This document shows, one piece after another, positions 25,645 to 34,449 of a stretch of 41,440 nucleotides of DNA. The notes below the pieces were generated by a model. The model made no database searches. It saw nothing but the letters and a program-made list of their open reading frames with translations, and had not been told where the DNA came from. The first letter of the stretch is position 1. The number at the start of each line of letters is the position of its first letter. The position numbers and the translations under genes were made by a program. Source of the DNA: UBA1738 sp045658645 (lineage in GTDB: Bacteria > Bacillota > Clostridia > UBA1381); contig JAZOVJ010000074.1 in NCBI GenBank assembly GCA_045658645.1, positions 1 to 41,440 of the forward strand, read 5' to 3'.

Positions 25645-26524
25645 ATATTGTATGTGTTAAAAATGTTCGTTCATATTTGGTTGAGAAATAGTCGCAAGCT
25701 GCTTTTGCAGACTCGTTGTCAGGGAAAATGCCGAACACCGATGGGCCGGAACCGCTCATAACAGAGCCGAATGCACCAAATTCAAGCATCTTTTTTTTGA
25801 TGTCCGAAATTTCAGGACAATCTGAAATGGTCACAGTTTCCATAACATTTGAAAGTGTTTTACCAATCGTATTTGTGTCAAAGCCGGCTATTGCTGAAAT
25901 CATACCATCTGTATCAATTTCCGGCAGGTTTTCTGCCGAGTCAATACGGCTGTAAATATCAGCGGTTGAAATGTTCACAGGCGGTGTAACCAAAACTACC
26001 GGAACACCGGGGATTTGTGACAGTGAGGATAGCTTTTCGCCAATTCCCTCGGCTAAAGATGTAACATTTTCAATACAGTAAGGCACATCTGCACCAAGCA
26101 AAAGCCCCATTTCCAAAAGCTTTTCGTTACTGAGATTTGTATTGTATAAAAGATTTAATGCACATAAAACCGCTGCAGCATTACCGCTGCCACCGGCAAG
26201 CCCTGCGGCGATCGGGATATTTTTCGTAATCTTAATGCTTGCGCCACCCTTGACACCTGTTTCTTTAAAAAATAACTCAGCAGCCTTATATGCGATGTTT
26301 TTGCTGTCGCATGGAAGGTTTGGAATATTTGTCTTGACAGTTATTCCATAAGACGCTTTTTTTATAATGATAAGGTCAAAGAGGTTAAGCGGCTGCATAA
26401 CCATTTTGACTTCGTGGTAGCCGTTTTCAAGCTTTCCCAAAACGTCAAGAGTAAGGTTTACCTTGGCATAGGATTTGGCTATGGCGCGGTTTTTTGTAAT
26501 TATAATATCATTTGAAAGATTCAT
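25643..26524 (-). CDS. ispE: 4-diphosphocytidyl-2-C-methyl-D-erythritol kinase
   Basis: A 293-residue GHMP kinase, the fourth enzyme of the MEP isoprenoid pathway. The N-terminus has SYAKVNLTLDV with the substrate lysine, the ATP-binding glycine motif is PIAAGLAGGSGNAAAVL, and the C-terminus has GSVMSGSGPSVFGIF. The start is fixed by AGAGGTGA 5 bases upstream. It lies 5 bases after tlyA and belongs with dxs, which makes the first MEP intermediate. Confidence 0.95.
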   Translation of the reverse strand: MNLSNDIIITKNRAIAKSYAKVNLTLDVLGKLENGYHEVKMVMQPLNLFDLIIIKKASYGITVKTNIPNLPCDSKNIAYKAAELFFKETGVKGGASIKITKNIPIAAGLAGGSGNAAAVLCALNLLYNTNLSNEKLLEMGLLLGADVPYCIENVTSLAEGIGEKLSSLSQIPGVPVVLVTPPVNISTADIYSRIDSAENLPEIDTDGMISAIAGFDTNTIGKTLSNVMETVTISDCPEISDIKKKMLEFGAFGSVMSGSGPSVFGIFPDNESAKAACDYFSTKYERTFLTHTI

Positions 26525-26529
26525 TCAAA

Positions 26530-27339
26530 TCACCTCTGAAGCTCACTGTGCGAACTTTCGATAACGTTCTTAATATCCTCTTTGGTAACAGTTCTTTCGA
26601 CTGCATTTTTCTTTAGGTATGCAAGGTACTCTATATTTCCTTCCGGACCTTTTATTGGTGAAAAGGAAAGACCGACAGGATAGAATCCGATTTCTTCTGC
26701 AAAATCAAGAACTGTTTCCACTACGCTGTGGTGAACATTTATATCACGGACAACGCCTTTTTTTCCAACCTGCTCACGTCCTGCCTCAAACTGTGGCTTG
26801 ATTAAAGCAACAACTTCGCCGTCATCTGACAAAAGCTCAAAGGCAACAGGAAGAACAAGTTTTAGTGAAATAAATGATACGTCAATAGAGGCAAAATCAA
26901 TGGTGCATCCTATGTCTTCAGGTTTTACGTAACGTATATTGGTGCGTTCCATGTTATGAACACGCTCGTCCTGACGAAGTTTCCAGGCAAGCTGACCATA
27001 TCCGACATCAACGGAAAACACCTTTTCTGCACCGTTTTGGAGCATACAATCGGTAAAACCGCCGGTTGATGCACCGATATCCATAGTGGTTTTGCCGGAC
27101 AGGGTAATAGGGAACAGTTGCATTGCCTTTTCAAGCTTAAGACCGCCACGGCTAACGTATTTTAAGGTTTCGCCACGAACCTCGGGGGTCTTCTCTACGT
27201 CAACCATAAGCCCTGCCTTATCACATTTTTGATTGTCAATATAAACCTGACCTGCCATAATTAAAGCCTTTGCTTTTTCACGGCTTTCGGCAAGCCCTTT
27301 TTCTGTCATTAAAACATCAAGTCTTATCTTTTCAGCCAT
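26530..27339 (-). CDS. tlyA: TlyA-family rRNA 2'-O-methyltransferase
   Basis: A 269-residue protein with an S4 RNA-binding domain (residues 1-60, RLDVLMTEKGLAESREKAKALIM) and an FtsJ-like methyltransferase domain whose SAM motif is DIGASTGGFTDCML at about 88-101. Homologues methylate 16S and/or 23S rRNA riboses; some were called hemolysins. Its start codon overlaps the dxs stop by one base, and GAGGAAAAG in dxs serves as the binding site. dxs-tlyA adjacency is common in Firmicutes. Confidence 0.92.
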   Translation of the reverse strand: MAEKIRLDVLMTEKGLAESREKAKALIMAGQVYIDNQKCDKAGLMVDVEKTPEVRGETLKYVSRGGLKLEKAMQLFPITLSGKTTMDIGASTGGFTDCMLQNGAEKVFSVDVGYGQLAWKLRQDERVHNMERTNIRYVKPEDIGCTIDFASIDVSFISLKLVLPVAFELLSDDGEVVALIKPQFEAGREQVGKKGVVRDINVHHSVVETVLDFAEEIGFYPVGLSFSPIKGPEGNIEYLAYLKKNAVERTVTKEDIKNVIESSHSELQR

Positions 27340-29156
27340 TATAGCTTTTCCTCAATTCTTTTAAGTATCGACTCTTCGTCCATATTATAGTATTTATCAA
27401 GCTCGGAAGTTGAGCCGTGTATAATAGGCACATCCGGGAACGCACAAATAAGCATCTTTTTAGGGGTTTCACTTTCTGAAATAATGGTTGAAATCAAAGA
27501 CCCCAAACCGCCTGTTTTCACGCCGTCTTCGATGGTGACAACAAGCTCTGCGTTTTTTGTGTGCTCTAATATTTCATCCTTGTTTAGTGGGAAAATTGTA
27601 GGCAACGCCACAAGTTTTGCATTAAGTTTTTCCGCTACGCTTTTCGCAGTTTTCAAAATTCTTCCGCTTGATAGGATAACAACTTTATCCCCGTCTTTAA
27701 CAAGGTGCGTTTTGTGCAGGGAAAACCTGCAACCCAAATCCTCTTGGACGCAGCCTCTTGGATAACGGATAGCAATAGGACCGTTATGGACGTTTATTGC
27801 GTAGTCAAGCATCTCGTCAAGCTCTTTTTGGCTTGACGGTGAAAGTATAGTCATATTCGGCATAGATGAAAGGAATGCTATGTCATACATCCCCTGATGA
27901 GTTTCACCGTCCTGACCTACTATTCCGGCACGGTCTGCACATAAAACAACGTGCAGATTTTGAAGACATACATCGTGAAGAATCTGGTCATATGCCCTCT
28001 GCATAAATGTTGAATATAGCGGAACAACGGGAATAAAGCCGGAAATGGCAAGCCCTGCCGCCATAGTAACGGCGTGTTGCTCTGCGATGCCAACGTCAAA
28101 ATACCGTTCTGGGAAAGTATCTTTAAATTCACAAAGCCCTGTTCCTAAAGGCATTGCGCCTGTAATAGCACAGACCTTTTGGTTTTCGGTTGCAATACGT
28201 ATAAGGGAATTGCCGAATGCTTTGGAATAATCAGCTTTATCAGGAACACATGAGGTTGAGGCAGAAATTCCGTGGTAAATTTCCGGATTGGTTTCTGCGG
28301 GCTTATAGCCTTTACCTTTTTTAGTTCTGATGTGTATAAATGATGAAGTATCGGAAGCCTTGGCACGCTCAAAAACTGCGCGAAGGGCTTCAATATCGTG
28401 TCCGTCAACAGGACCTATATAGTTAAGACCAAGATTGTCAAAAAGCGTTGTCGGAATAACTCTTCGTCTTAAGGATTCCTTCGCTTTTCTTGCGGTATTT
28501 GTTGCCGCTTCAGCACCGATAGGCAGCTTTGATAAAAACTCTTCTATGCGGTCCTTGGACTTGAAATATTCGGGTTTTAAACGTAACTGCTGAAGATATT
28601 GCGAAATAGCTCCAACATTGTTTGCAATACTCATTTCATTGTCATTCAAAATGAAAATAACCTTTGAATTTGAGTGACCTGCATCGTTCAGGGCTTCAAA
28701 AATCATACCGCCTGTTAAGGCACCGTCACCAAAAACAGCCACAACATCATAGTTGTCACCTGCAAGATCACGGCCTCTTGCAATACCCATTGCAGCGGAG
28801 GCAGAGGTTGATGAATGACCTGTATTAAAGGCATCATAAACACTCTCGGTGGTTTTTGGAAAACCACTCAGCCCACCGAAAGTACGAAGTGTTTCGAATT
28901 CGTCTTTTCTTCCTGAGAGTATTTTGTGGACATAAGATTGATGACCTACGTCCCATATAAGCCTGTCCGATTTAAAGTCGAAGACAGAATAAAGTGCAAG
29001 AGTAAGCTCGCAGACCCCAAGGTTTGAGGCAAGGTGCCCTCCTGTTTTTGAAACGGATTTTATTAAAAACTTGCGTAATTCATACGCTAAAAGTCTTGCT
29101 TCTTCAGTTGAAAGTGACGGGATGTCATCCGGAAGCTTTATTTCATCAAGGTTCAT
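27339..29156 (-). CDS. dxs: 1-deoxy-D-xylulose-5-phosphate synthase
   Basis: A 605-residue thiamine-diphosphate enzyme that condenses pyruvate and glyceraldehyde-3-phosphate at the entry of the MEP pathway. The ThDP motif begins GDGALTGG at about 143-150 and continues to NDNEMSI. Histidines in VGHQSYVHK are present, and the pyrimidine-domain motif AEQHAVTMAAGLA is intact. I start it at ATG 29156, which has GAAGGTGA upstream; the in-frame GTG at 29165 is part of that site. It heads a dxs-tlyA-ispE unit with its own promoter. Confidence 0.96.
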   Translation of the reverse strand: MNLDEIKLPDDIPSLSTEEARLLAYELRKFLIKSVSKTGGHLASNLGVCELTLALYSVFDFKSDRLIWDVGHQSYVHKILSGRKDEFETLRTFGGLSGFPKTTESVYDAFNTGHSSTSASAAMGIARGRDLAGDNYDVVAVFGDGALTGGMIFEALNDAGHSNSKVIFILNDNEMSIANNVGAISQYLQQLRLKPEYFKSKDRIEEFLSKLPIGAEAATNTARKAKESLRRRVIPTTLFDNLGLNYIGPVDGHDIEALRAVFERAKASDTSSFIHIRTKKGKGYKPAETNPEIYHGISASTSCVPDKADYSKAFGNSLIRIATENQKVCAITGAMPLGTGLCEFKDTFPERYFDVGIAEQHAVTMAAGLAISGFIPVVPLYSTFMQRAYDQILHDVCLQNLHVVLCADRAGIVGQDGETHQGMYDIAFLSSMPNMTILSPSSQKELDEMLDYAINVHNGPIAIRYPRGCVQEDLGCRFSLHKTHLVKDGDKVVILSSGRILKTAKSVAEKLNAKLVALPTIFPLNKDEILEHTKNAELVVTIEDGVKTGGLGSLISTIISESETPKKMLICAFPDVPIIHGSTSELDKYYNMDEESILKRIEEKL

Positions 29157-29179
29157 ATACTTCACCTTCCTTAAAGACT

Positions 29180-29208
29180 ATAATATCACAATTCTTGCAA
29201 TATGTAAA
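29180..29208 (-). promoter_or_regulatory. Promoter for dxs-tlyA-ispE
   Basis: On the minus strand: TTTACA, a 17-base spacer, then TATTAT, 24 bases before the dxs ATG and in the gap after folC. Confidence 0.6.
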
Positions 29209-29214
29209 GCGAAA

Positions 29215-30387
29215 TTAACTAGCAAACACGCCTCTTATTTCGCCGGCTAAATAAAGGGAACCGCAGATACAGACGAGCTCATCGCAAGGTGTATTTTTAA
29301 GTGCCTTTTTTACAGCCTGAATACTGTCCTTTTCTGTTTCGCAACCGCCGAATAGGTGAGCTAAGTCCTCTGCCGACATACATCTTGGCATTTTAACCTC
29401 GGTTACAATGACTCTTTTGGCAAAATCTTTGATTAGTTCCGAAGCTTCAGTTACGTCTTTATCCTGCATCATAGCAACAACAAAGGTTACAGGCTTGTTA
29501 AGAGCCTTAAGTGATGATATGAGAGCACGGACGCCGTCAGGGTTATGACCGCCGTCTAAAATAAGGTTGTCCTTTAGATATTCAAATCGTGCAATCCATT
29601 TTGTGTTTAAAAGCCCGTCTTTTATATGTTCGTCACCGATACCAAGAGTTTTTGCGCCAAGTACCGCAATACCGGCATTTTCTTTTTGGTATTCTCCTGA
29701 CAGAGATAGTGGATATTCGCAGGTTTTATCGGCTATAAAAAGCGGAACATTCAATGCTTTGCAGGTATTTTCTATCACAGACAGTGCAGATTTTTCCTGA
29801 CCGGAAGTGGTGATAACACTTGTTCCTGTTTTTATAATTCCGCACTTTTCTTTTGCAATTTTCTCGATTGTATCACCAAGAAACTCGGTATGGTCAAGAC
29901 CGATTTTCGTGATAATGGAAAGTCGGGCGGGAGGGATAACGTTCGTTGCATCAAGTCTTCCGCCAAGACCCGTTTCCAAAACCACAATATCGCACTTTTT
30001 CTCGGCAAAATACAAAAATGCCATTGCTGTAATCTGTGCAAATACAGAAATTTCAACGCCCAGTTTATCAATTTCCTGCTTAACCATTGTTGCAATTCTT
30101 GATAGGTTATCATCTGAAATATTTTCGCCGTTCACCTGTATGCGTTCATTAAAAACTTCAATAAACGGGGAAGTATAAAGACCGCAAATTTTACCTGATG
30201 CACGCAAAATAGAGGCAAGCATAGCGGACACAGAGCCTTTGCCGTTAGTCCCGGCAACGTGTATAAATTCGAGGCTGTCCTGCGGATTGCCCAATTTGGA
30301 AAGTAACTTTTTCAAGTCGTCATTCCCTAAAATTTTAGAAAATTTAGGGGTGTTGTTTATATATTTTAAGGTTTCAGAATAGTTCAT
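29215..30387 (-). CDS. folC: Folylpolyglutamate/dihydrofolate synthase
   Basis: A 390-residue Mur-ligase-like synthase that adds glutamate to folates. The P-loop is GTNGKGSVSAMLASIL at about 46-61. The ETGLGGRLDATN segment, the LDHTEFLG metal region and the LDGGHNPDGV C-terminal domain motif are all present. No recognisable ribosome binding site precedes the ATG; the sequence just before it is the T-rich tail of a hairpin. That is odd for this genome and suggests weak or coupled translation. Confidence 0.94.
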   Translation of the reverse strand: MNYSETLKYINNTPKFSKILGNDDLKKLLSKLGNPQDSLEFIHVAGTNGKGSVSAMLASILRASGKICGLYTSPFIEVFNERIQVNGENISDDNLSRIATMVKQEIDKLGVEISVFAQITAMAFLYFAEKKCDIVVLETGLGGRLDATNVIPPARLSIITKIGLDHTEFLGDTIEKIAKEKCGIIKTGTSVITTSGQEKSALSVIENTCKALNVPLFIADKTCEYPLSLSGEYQKENAGIAVLGAKTLGIGDEHIKDGLLNTKWIARFEYLKDNLILDGGHNPDGVRALISSLKALNKPVTFVVAMMQDKDVTEASELIKDFAKRVIVTEVKMPRCMSAEDLAHLFGGCETEKDSIQAVKKALKNTPCDELVCICGSLYLAGEIRGVFAS

Positions 30388-30397
30388 AATTTAAGTT

Positions 30398-30425
30398 AAA
30401 AGGGACAGATTAGAAAACCTGTCCC
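30398..30425 (-). terminator. Hairpin between valS and folC, possible leaky terminator
   Basis: On the minus strand GGGACAG pairs with CTGTCCC around a 10-base loop, and TTTTAACTT follows. The T-run is short. It lies 7 bases after the valS stop and 15 before folC, so it may terminate valS partly or mark the end of the message. Confidence 0.5.
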
Positions 30426-30431
30426 AGTATA

Positions 30432-33074
30432 TTACATATTTTCAAGCCCGCGGATAGTTTCAAGCACTTTTTCAAGCATTTCTGAATACTTTCTGCCTTT
30501 TTCCTTTTCTTCGTCAATGACTTTCTGCGGAGCTTTTGAAGTAAAGCCTTCATTTGAAAGCTTGCCTTCAACTCTCTTGATTTCGCCTTCAAGCTTTTTC
30601 TTTTCAGCGTTTAGTCTTTCAAGTTCCTTTTCCTTATCAACAAGCTCGCCCATAGGAATAAAGATTTCACAAGAGTCAACAACGATGTTTACTGCGTTTG
30701 TATCAATACCGTCTTTTGAGCTTTGAACTTGTGTTTCGGAAGCAGATGCCAGCTTTTCGAAGAAAGTTGCACCCTTTTCGAATATATCAGCCTTGTCTGT
30801 TACAAGGATAACCTTTGCCTTCTTTGACGGCGGAACGTTCATTTCGGCACGTCTGTTACGGATAGCAGAAATAGCGTTCATAATAAGTTCCATATTCTTT
30901 TCGTCTATTGGGAAGTCAAGTTCATCTTTGAACTTTGGATAATCGCTTATAACAATACTTTCGCCATCGTGTGGTAAGTGTTGCCAGATTTCTTCTGTAA
31001 TAAACGGCATAAACGGATGAAGCAGTTTCATTGTGTTTGAAAGAACATAGGTAAGAACATACTGTGCAGTTTTAGCACTTTCTGATTCCTTGTCAAACAG
31101 TCTTGGTTTAACAAGCTCAATGTACCAGTCACAGAAGTTATCCCAGATAAAGTCATAAAGCTTTGAAACCGCAACACCAAGCTCAAAGTTATCAAGGTTT
31201 TCAGTAACCTCTTTAACTACCCGGTTATACTTTGACAAAATCCACTTATCTTCAAGTTCAAGCTTTGACGCGTCAGGAAGCTTACATTCCGTGATGTCAA
31301 GATTCATTAGAGTAAATCTTGATGCGTTCCAAATCTTGTTTGCAAAGTTACGGCTTGCCTCAACTCTTTCCATATAGAAACGCATATCGTTACCAGGTGC
31401 ATTACCTGTTGCCAGAGTAAAGCGAAGAGCGTCAGCACCGTACTGGCTGATAATTTCAAGCGGGTCAATACCGTTACCGAGTGATTTTGACATCTTTCTT
31501 CCCTGAGAGTCACGAACCAAACCGTGAATAAATACGTGTTTGAACGGTTCTTTTCCTGTATGCTCAAGTGAAGAGAAAATCATTCTTGCTACCCAGAAGA
31601 AGATAATGTCATAACCTGTTACAAGTACGCTTGTAGGGAAGAAGTAGTCAAGGTCAGCAGTCTTTTCAGGCCAGCCAAGTGTTGAGAATGGCCATAGTGC
31701 TGATGAGAACCATGTATCCAAAACGTCCTCATCCTGCTTAACCTTTCCTCCGCACTTCGGGCAAACCGAAATGTCTTCTTTGGAAACTGTAGTTTCGCCA
31801 CAGTCTTCGCAGTAGAATGCAGGAATTCTGTGACCCCACCATAACTGACGTGAAATACACCAGTCAAATACGTTTTCCATCCAGTTCATATATATCTTGG
31901 AGAAACGCTCAGGAACAAACTGAACGTCACCGTCCTTAACAGCCTTGATTGCAGGCTCTGCTAAAGGCTTCATCTTAACAAACCACTGCTTTGAAATGAT
32001 AGGTTCAACTGTAGTTCCGCAACGGTAACAGGTACCGACATTATGAGAATGGTCTTCAATCTTAACCAAAAGACCCATTTCGGTAAGGTCTTCAATCATA
32101 GCCTTTCGGCATTCGTATCTGTCCATACCCTCATATTTTCCTGCATACTTGTTCATTGTAGCGTCGTCGTTCATAACCTTAATCTGTTCCAGATTATGAC
32201 GCATACCAACTTCAAAGTCGTTAGGGTCGTGTGCAGGCGTAATCTTAACGCAACCTGTACCAAACTCCTTGTCAACATATTCATCGGCAATTACAGGAAT
32301 TTCACGGTCTGTTAACGGAAGAAGCAATGTTTTTCCGACTAAATCCTTATATCTTTCATCTTCAGGGTTAACAGCAACTGCGGTATCTCCGAAAAGTGTT
32401 TCAGGACGTGTTGTTGCAATAACAACAAACTGGTCAGAATCCTTAACAGGATACTTGATGTGCCAGAAATGTCCTGCCTGTTCCTCGTGTTCAACCTCTG
32501 CGTCAGACAGAGCTGTTATACAGTGCGGACACCAGTTAATAATCTTTGAACCCTGATAGATAAGACCTTTGTTATAAAGGTTAACAAATACTTCACGAAC
32601 AGCCTTTGAACAGCCTTCATCCATAGTGAAACGTTCTCTGTCCCAGTCGCATGAAGAACCGATTTTCTTAAGCTGGTTAATAATTCTGTCACCATAAAGG
32701 TTTTTCCAGTCCCAGACACGTTCAAGGAATTTTTCGCGTCCCAAATCGTAACGGGTAAGATTTTCGTTAACACGAAGATTTTCCTCAACCTTAATCTGAG
32801 TTGCGATACCTGCGTGGTCTGTTCCCGGAACCCAAAGTGCGTTAAAGCCCTGCATTCTCTTATATCTGATTAAAATATCCTGCAAAGTTTCGTCCAGAGC
32901 GTGACCCATATGAAGCTGACCTGTAACGTTTGGCGGTGGGATAACGATAGTGAACGGTTCCTTTTTTGAATCCGGTTCAGCATGGAAATATCCCTTCTCC
33001 ACCCAAGTGTTATAAAGCTTTTCTTCAAACTCGGCGGGATTATAGGTTTTTGCTATGTTTTTATTGTCTTCCAT
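30432..33074 (-). CDS. valS: Valyl-tRNA synthetase
   Basis: An 880-residue class I synthetase. The HIGH motif is HMGH (residues 55-58) in PPPNVTGQLHMGHAL, the KMSKS motif is GRKMSKSLGNG, the editing domain has TTRPETLFGDTAV, and a C-terminal coiled coil begins with ELERLNAEKKKLEGE. A four-cysteine site (CEDC, CPKC) sits in the connecting insertion. I start it at ATG 33074, with CAGGAGGA 6 bases upstream; the open frame further on lacks such a site. No T-box element is visible in the leader. Confidence 0.96.
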   Translation of the reverse strand: MEDNKNIAKTYNPAEFEEKLYNTWVEKGYFHAEPDSKKEPFTIVIPPPNVTGQLHMGHALDETLQDILIRYKRMQGFNALWVPGTDHAGIATQIKVEENLRVNENLTRYDLGREKFLERVWDWKNLYGDRIINQLKKIGSSCDWDRERFTMDEGCSKAVREVFVNLYNKGLIYQGSKIINWCPHCITALSDAEVEHEEQAGHFWHIKYPVKDSDQFVVIATTRPETLFGDTAVAVNPEDERYKDLVGKTLLLPLTDREIPVIADEYVDKEFGTGCVKITPAHDPNDFEVGMRHNLEQIKVMNDDATMNKYAGKYEGMDRYECRKAMIEDLTEMGLLVKIEDHSHNVGTCYRCGTTVEPIISKQWFVKMKPLAEPAIKAVKDGDVQFVPERFSKIYMNWMENVFDWCISRQLWWGHRIPAFYCEDCGETTVSKEDISVCPKCGGKVKQDEDVLDTWFSSALWPFSTLGWPEKTADLDYFFPTSVLVTGYDIIFFWVARMIFSSLEHTGKEPFKHVFIHGLVRDSQGRKMSKSLGNGIDPLEIISQYGADALRFTLATGNAPGNDMRFYMERVEASRNFANKIWNASRFTLMNLDITECKLPDASKLELEDKWILSKYNRVVKEVTENLDNFELGVAVSKLYDFIWDNFCDWYIELVKPRLFDKESESAKTAQYVLTYVLSNTMKLLHPFMPFITEEIWQHLPHDGESIVISDYPKFKDELDFPIDEKNMELIMNAISAIRNRRAEMNVPPSKKAKVILVTDKADIFEKGATFFEKLASASETQVQSSKDGIDTNAVNIVVDSCEIFIPMGELVDKEKELERLNAEKKKLEGEIKRVEGKLSNEGFTSKAPQKVIDEEKEKGRKYSEMLEKVLETIRGLENM

Positions 33075-33116
33075 AGTTTTCCTCCTGAGAATTGTAAACA
33101 TAATAATTCATCTTAT

Positions 33117-33145
33117 ATTATCGCATTTTTTTGTGGATTTGTCAA
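33117..33145 (-). promoter_or_regulatory. SigA-type promoter for valS
   Basis: On the minus strand: TTGACA, a 17-base spacer, then GATAAT, about 43 bases before the valS ATG. It is divergent from the SSB-like gene. Confidence 0.7.
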
Positions 33146-33290
33146 GTAAAAGAGTAATATTCCTGAAGTTCGGCGAATAAATATAATTTATAGCGACTAA
33201 AAGTTACAAAAAAGAAAAAAGATTAGGAAAAGCCGGAGCGGAAATTTGTTTTTAAAAACAGGATTATGCTTTGGCGGAAAGGACATTAAA

Positions 33291-33911
33291 ATGATGGAAA
33301 ACTATATTGCCAACAATCGTGCAGAGGTGATAGGAAGCGTGTTGGATGAGCCTGTATTCAGCCACGAAATATATGGTGAAAAGTTTTATATTTTCACTCT
33401 GGCGGTGCCAAGACTTTCAGGTACATCCGACAATGTTAAGGTGATGATTTCCGAACGCTTGATGCAGGAGGTAATGGTAACTAAAGGGACGGTGGTTGAG
33501 GTTGAGGGACAGTTCCGTTCCTATAACAGCTACGAAAACGGCGATAACAGGCTTATACTCACGGTATTTGCAAAGGATATACGCTATGCAGACAGTGATG
33601 AGGAAAAGAATCCGAATTCCCTTTACTTAAACGGTTTTATCTGCAAAGCTCCTGTTTACAGAACAACGCCTTTCGGCAGGGAAATAACCGACCTTCTTTT
33701 AGCGGTAAACAGAAGCTATAATAAGTCGGATTATATTCCGGTTATTGCATGGGGAAGAAATGCGAGATACTGTAAAAACATAAACGTTGGCGACAACATA
33801 AAGATATGGGGAAGGATACAATCAAGAATTTATCAGAAGCATATCTCGGAGGATGAGATTGTTGAAAAAACCGCTTACGAGGTTTCGGTAAGCCGAATGG
33901 AAGTGGTTTAA
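33291..33911 (+). CDS. SSB-like protein with two OB folds
   Basis: A 206-residue protein that appears to be a tandem duplication of an SSB-type OB fold. The first copy is residues 5-105 (ANNRAEVIGSVLDEP...VTKGTVVEVEGQFRSY); the second is residues 110-206 (LYLNGFICKAPVYRTTPFG...YIPVIAWGRNARY...VGDNIKIWGRIQSR). The second copy has the VIAWGR strand of standard SSB. It should bind single-stranded DNA; whether it acts in replication, competence or sporulation is unknown. There is no acidic C-terminal tip of the kind normal SSB uses to recruit partners. The start is ATG 33291, with GGAAAGGA upstream (ATG 33294 is also possible). Confidence 0.8.
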   Translation: MMENYIANNRAEVIGSVLDEPVFSHEIYGEKFYIFTLAVPRLSGTSDNVKVMISERLMQEVMVTKGTVVEVEGQFRSYNSYENGDNRLILTVFAKDIRYADSDEEKNPNSLYLNGFICKAPVYRTTPFGREITDLLLAVNRSYNKSDYIPVIAWGRNARYCKNINVGDNIKIWGRIQSRIYQKHISEDEIVEKTAYEVSVSRMEVV

Positions 33912-33930
33912 ATTATAAAAAACTTAAAAA

Positions 33931-34041
33931 GGCTCCCCTGTGCAAGGGGAGCTGTCAGCATACAGGATGACTGAGGGGTTGTATTAAAGATTTTGGACAA
34001 TCCCTACGCCATTTGAGCACCTCTCTTTACACAAGGGAGGC
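33931..34041 (+). repeat. Palindromic MITE-like repeat upstream of spoIIAA
   Basis: A 111-base element whose ends form imperfect inverted repeats: GGCTCCCCTGTGCAAGGGGAG at the left and, on the other strand from the right end, GCCTCCCTTGTGTAAAGAGAG. TTAAAA occurs directly on both sides (33924-33929 and 34043-34048), which would fit a target-site duplication. The left end alone is a strong hairpin (GCTCCCC/GGGGAGC). I recall similar GGCTCCCC...GAGGGGTTG elements as interspersed repeats in Clostridia; whether this genome has other copies cannot be seen here. No open reading frame lies inside. Confidence 0.7.
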
Positions 34042-34092
34042 GTTAAAAGTGTCAAGGTTAATTGCAAAATAAAAAACAAAGGAGGATTTTTA

Positions 34093-34434
34093 ATGGAAGT
34101 CAGGTTAATCGGTGAAAAAAGAGCTCTTTTGGTAAAGGTGGATGGAGAGCTTGACCACCATATTGCACAAAAAATAAAGGCAGAGGTGGACGATAAAATG
34201 CGTTCCACCAACGCCGTGAACGTTATCTTTGATTTTTCAGAGCTTTCGTTTATGGATTCGTCAGGACTCGGGGTTATTATGGGCAGATATAAAAAGGCAC
34301 GTACTCTCGGAGGCAGGGTTATTGTGTTTGGAGTAAACGCCGGAGTTTTAAGGATTATGGAAATGTCCGGTCTTTCCCAGATAATAAAACTGACACCTAA
34401 TTACGAGAAAGCAATACGCATACTGGATAAATAG
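34093..34434 (+). CDS. spoIIAA: Anti-sigma F factor antagonist SpoIIAA
   Basis: A 113-residue STAS-domain protein. When dephosphorylated by SpoIIE it binds SpoIIAB and releases SigF in the forespore. The phosphorylation motif MDSSGLGVIMGRYK is complete, with S57 the expected phosphoserine. AAAGGAGG is 7 bases upstream. It is the first gene of the spoIIA operon. In Bacillus this operon is read by SigH with Spo0A; I see no convincing SigH promoter between the repeat and this gene. Confidence 0.95.
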   Translation: MEVRLIGEKRALLVKVDGELDHHIAQKIKAEVDDKMRSTNAVNVIFDFSELSFMDSSGLGVIMGRYKKARTLGGRVIVFGVNAGVLRIMEMSGLSQIIKLTPNYEKAIRILDK

Positions 34435-34449
34435 AAAGGAGAGATACTG

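Noticed and set aside
33182..33187. TATAAT as promoter of the SSB-like gene
   Set aside because: The -10 is perfect, but no acceptable -35 lies 16-18 bases upstream, so I did not list it.
33075..33290. T-box riboswitch upstream of valS
   Set aside because: No T-box core (GGTGGNACCGCG-like) or antiterminator was found on the minus strand; the leader is only about 35 bases.
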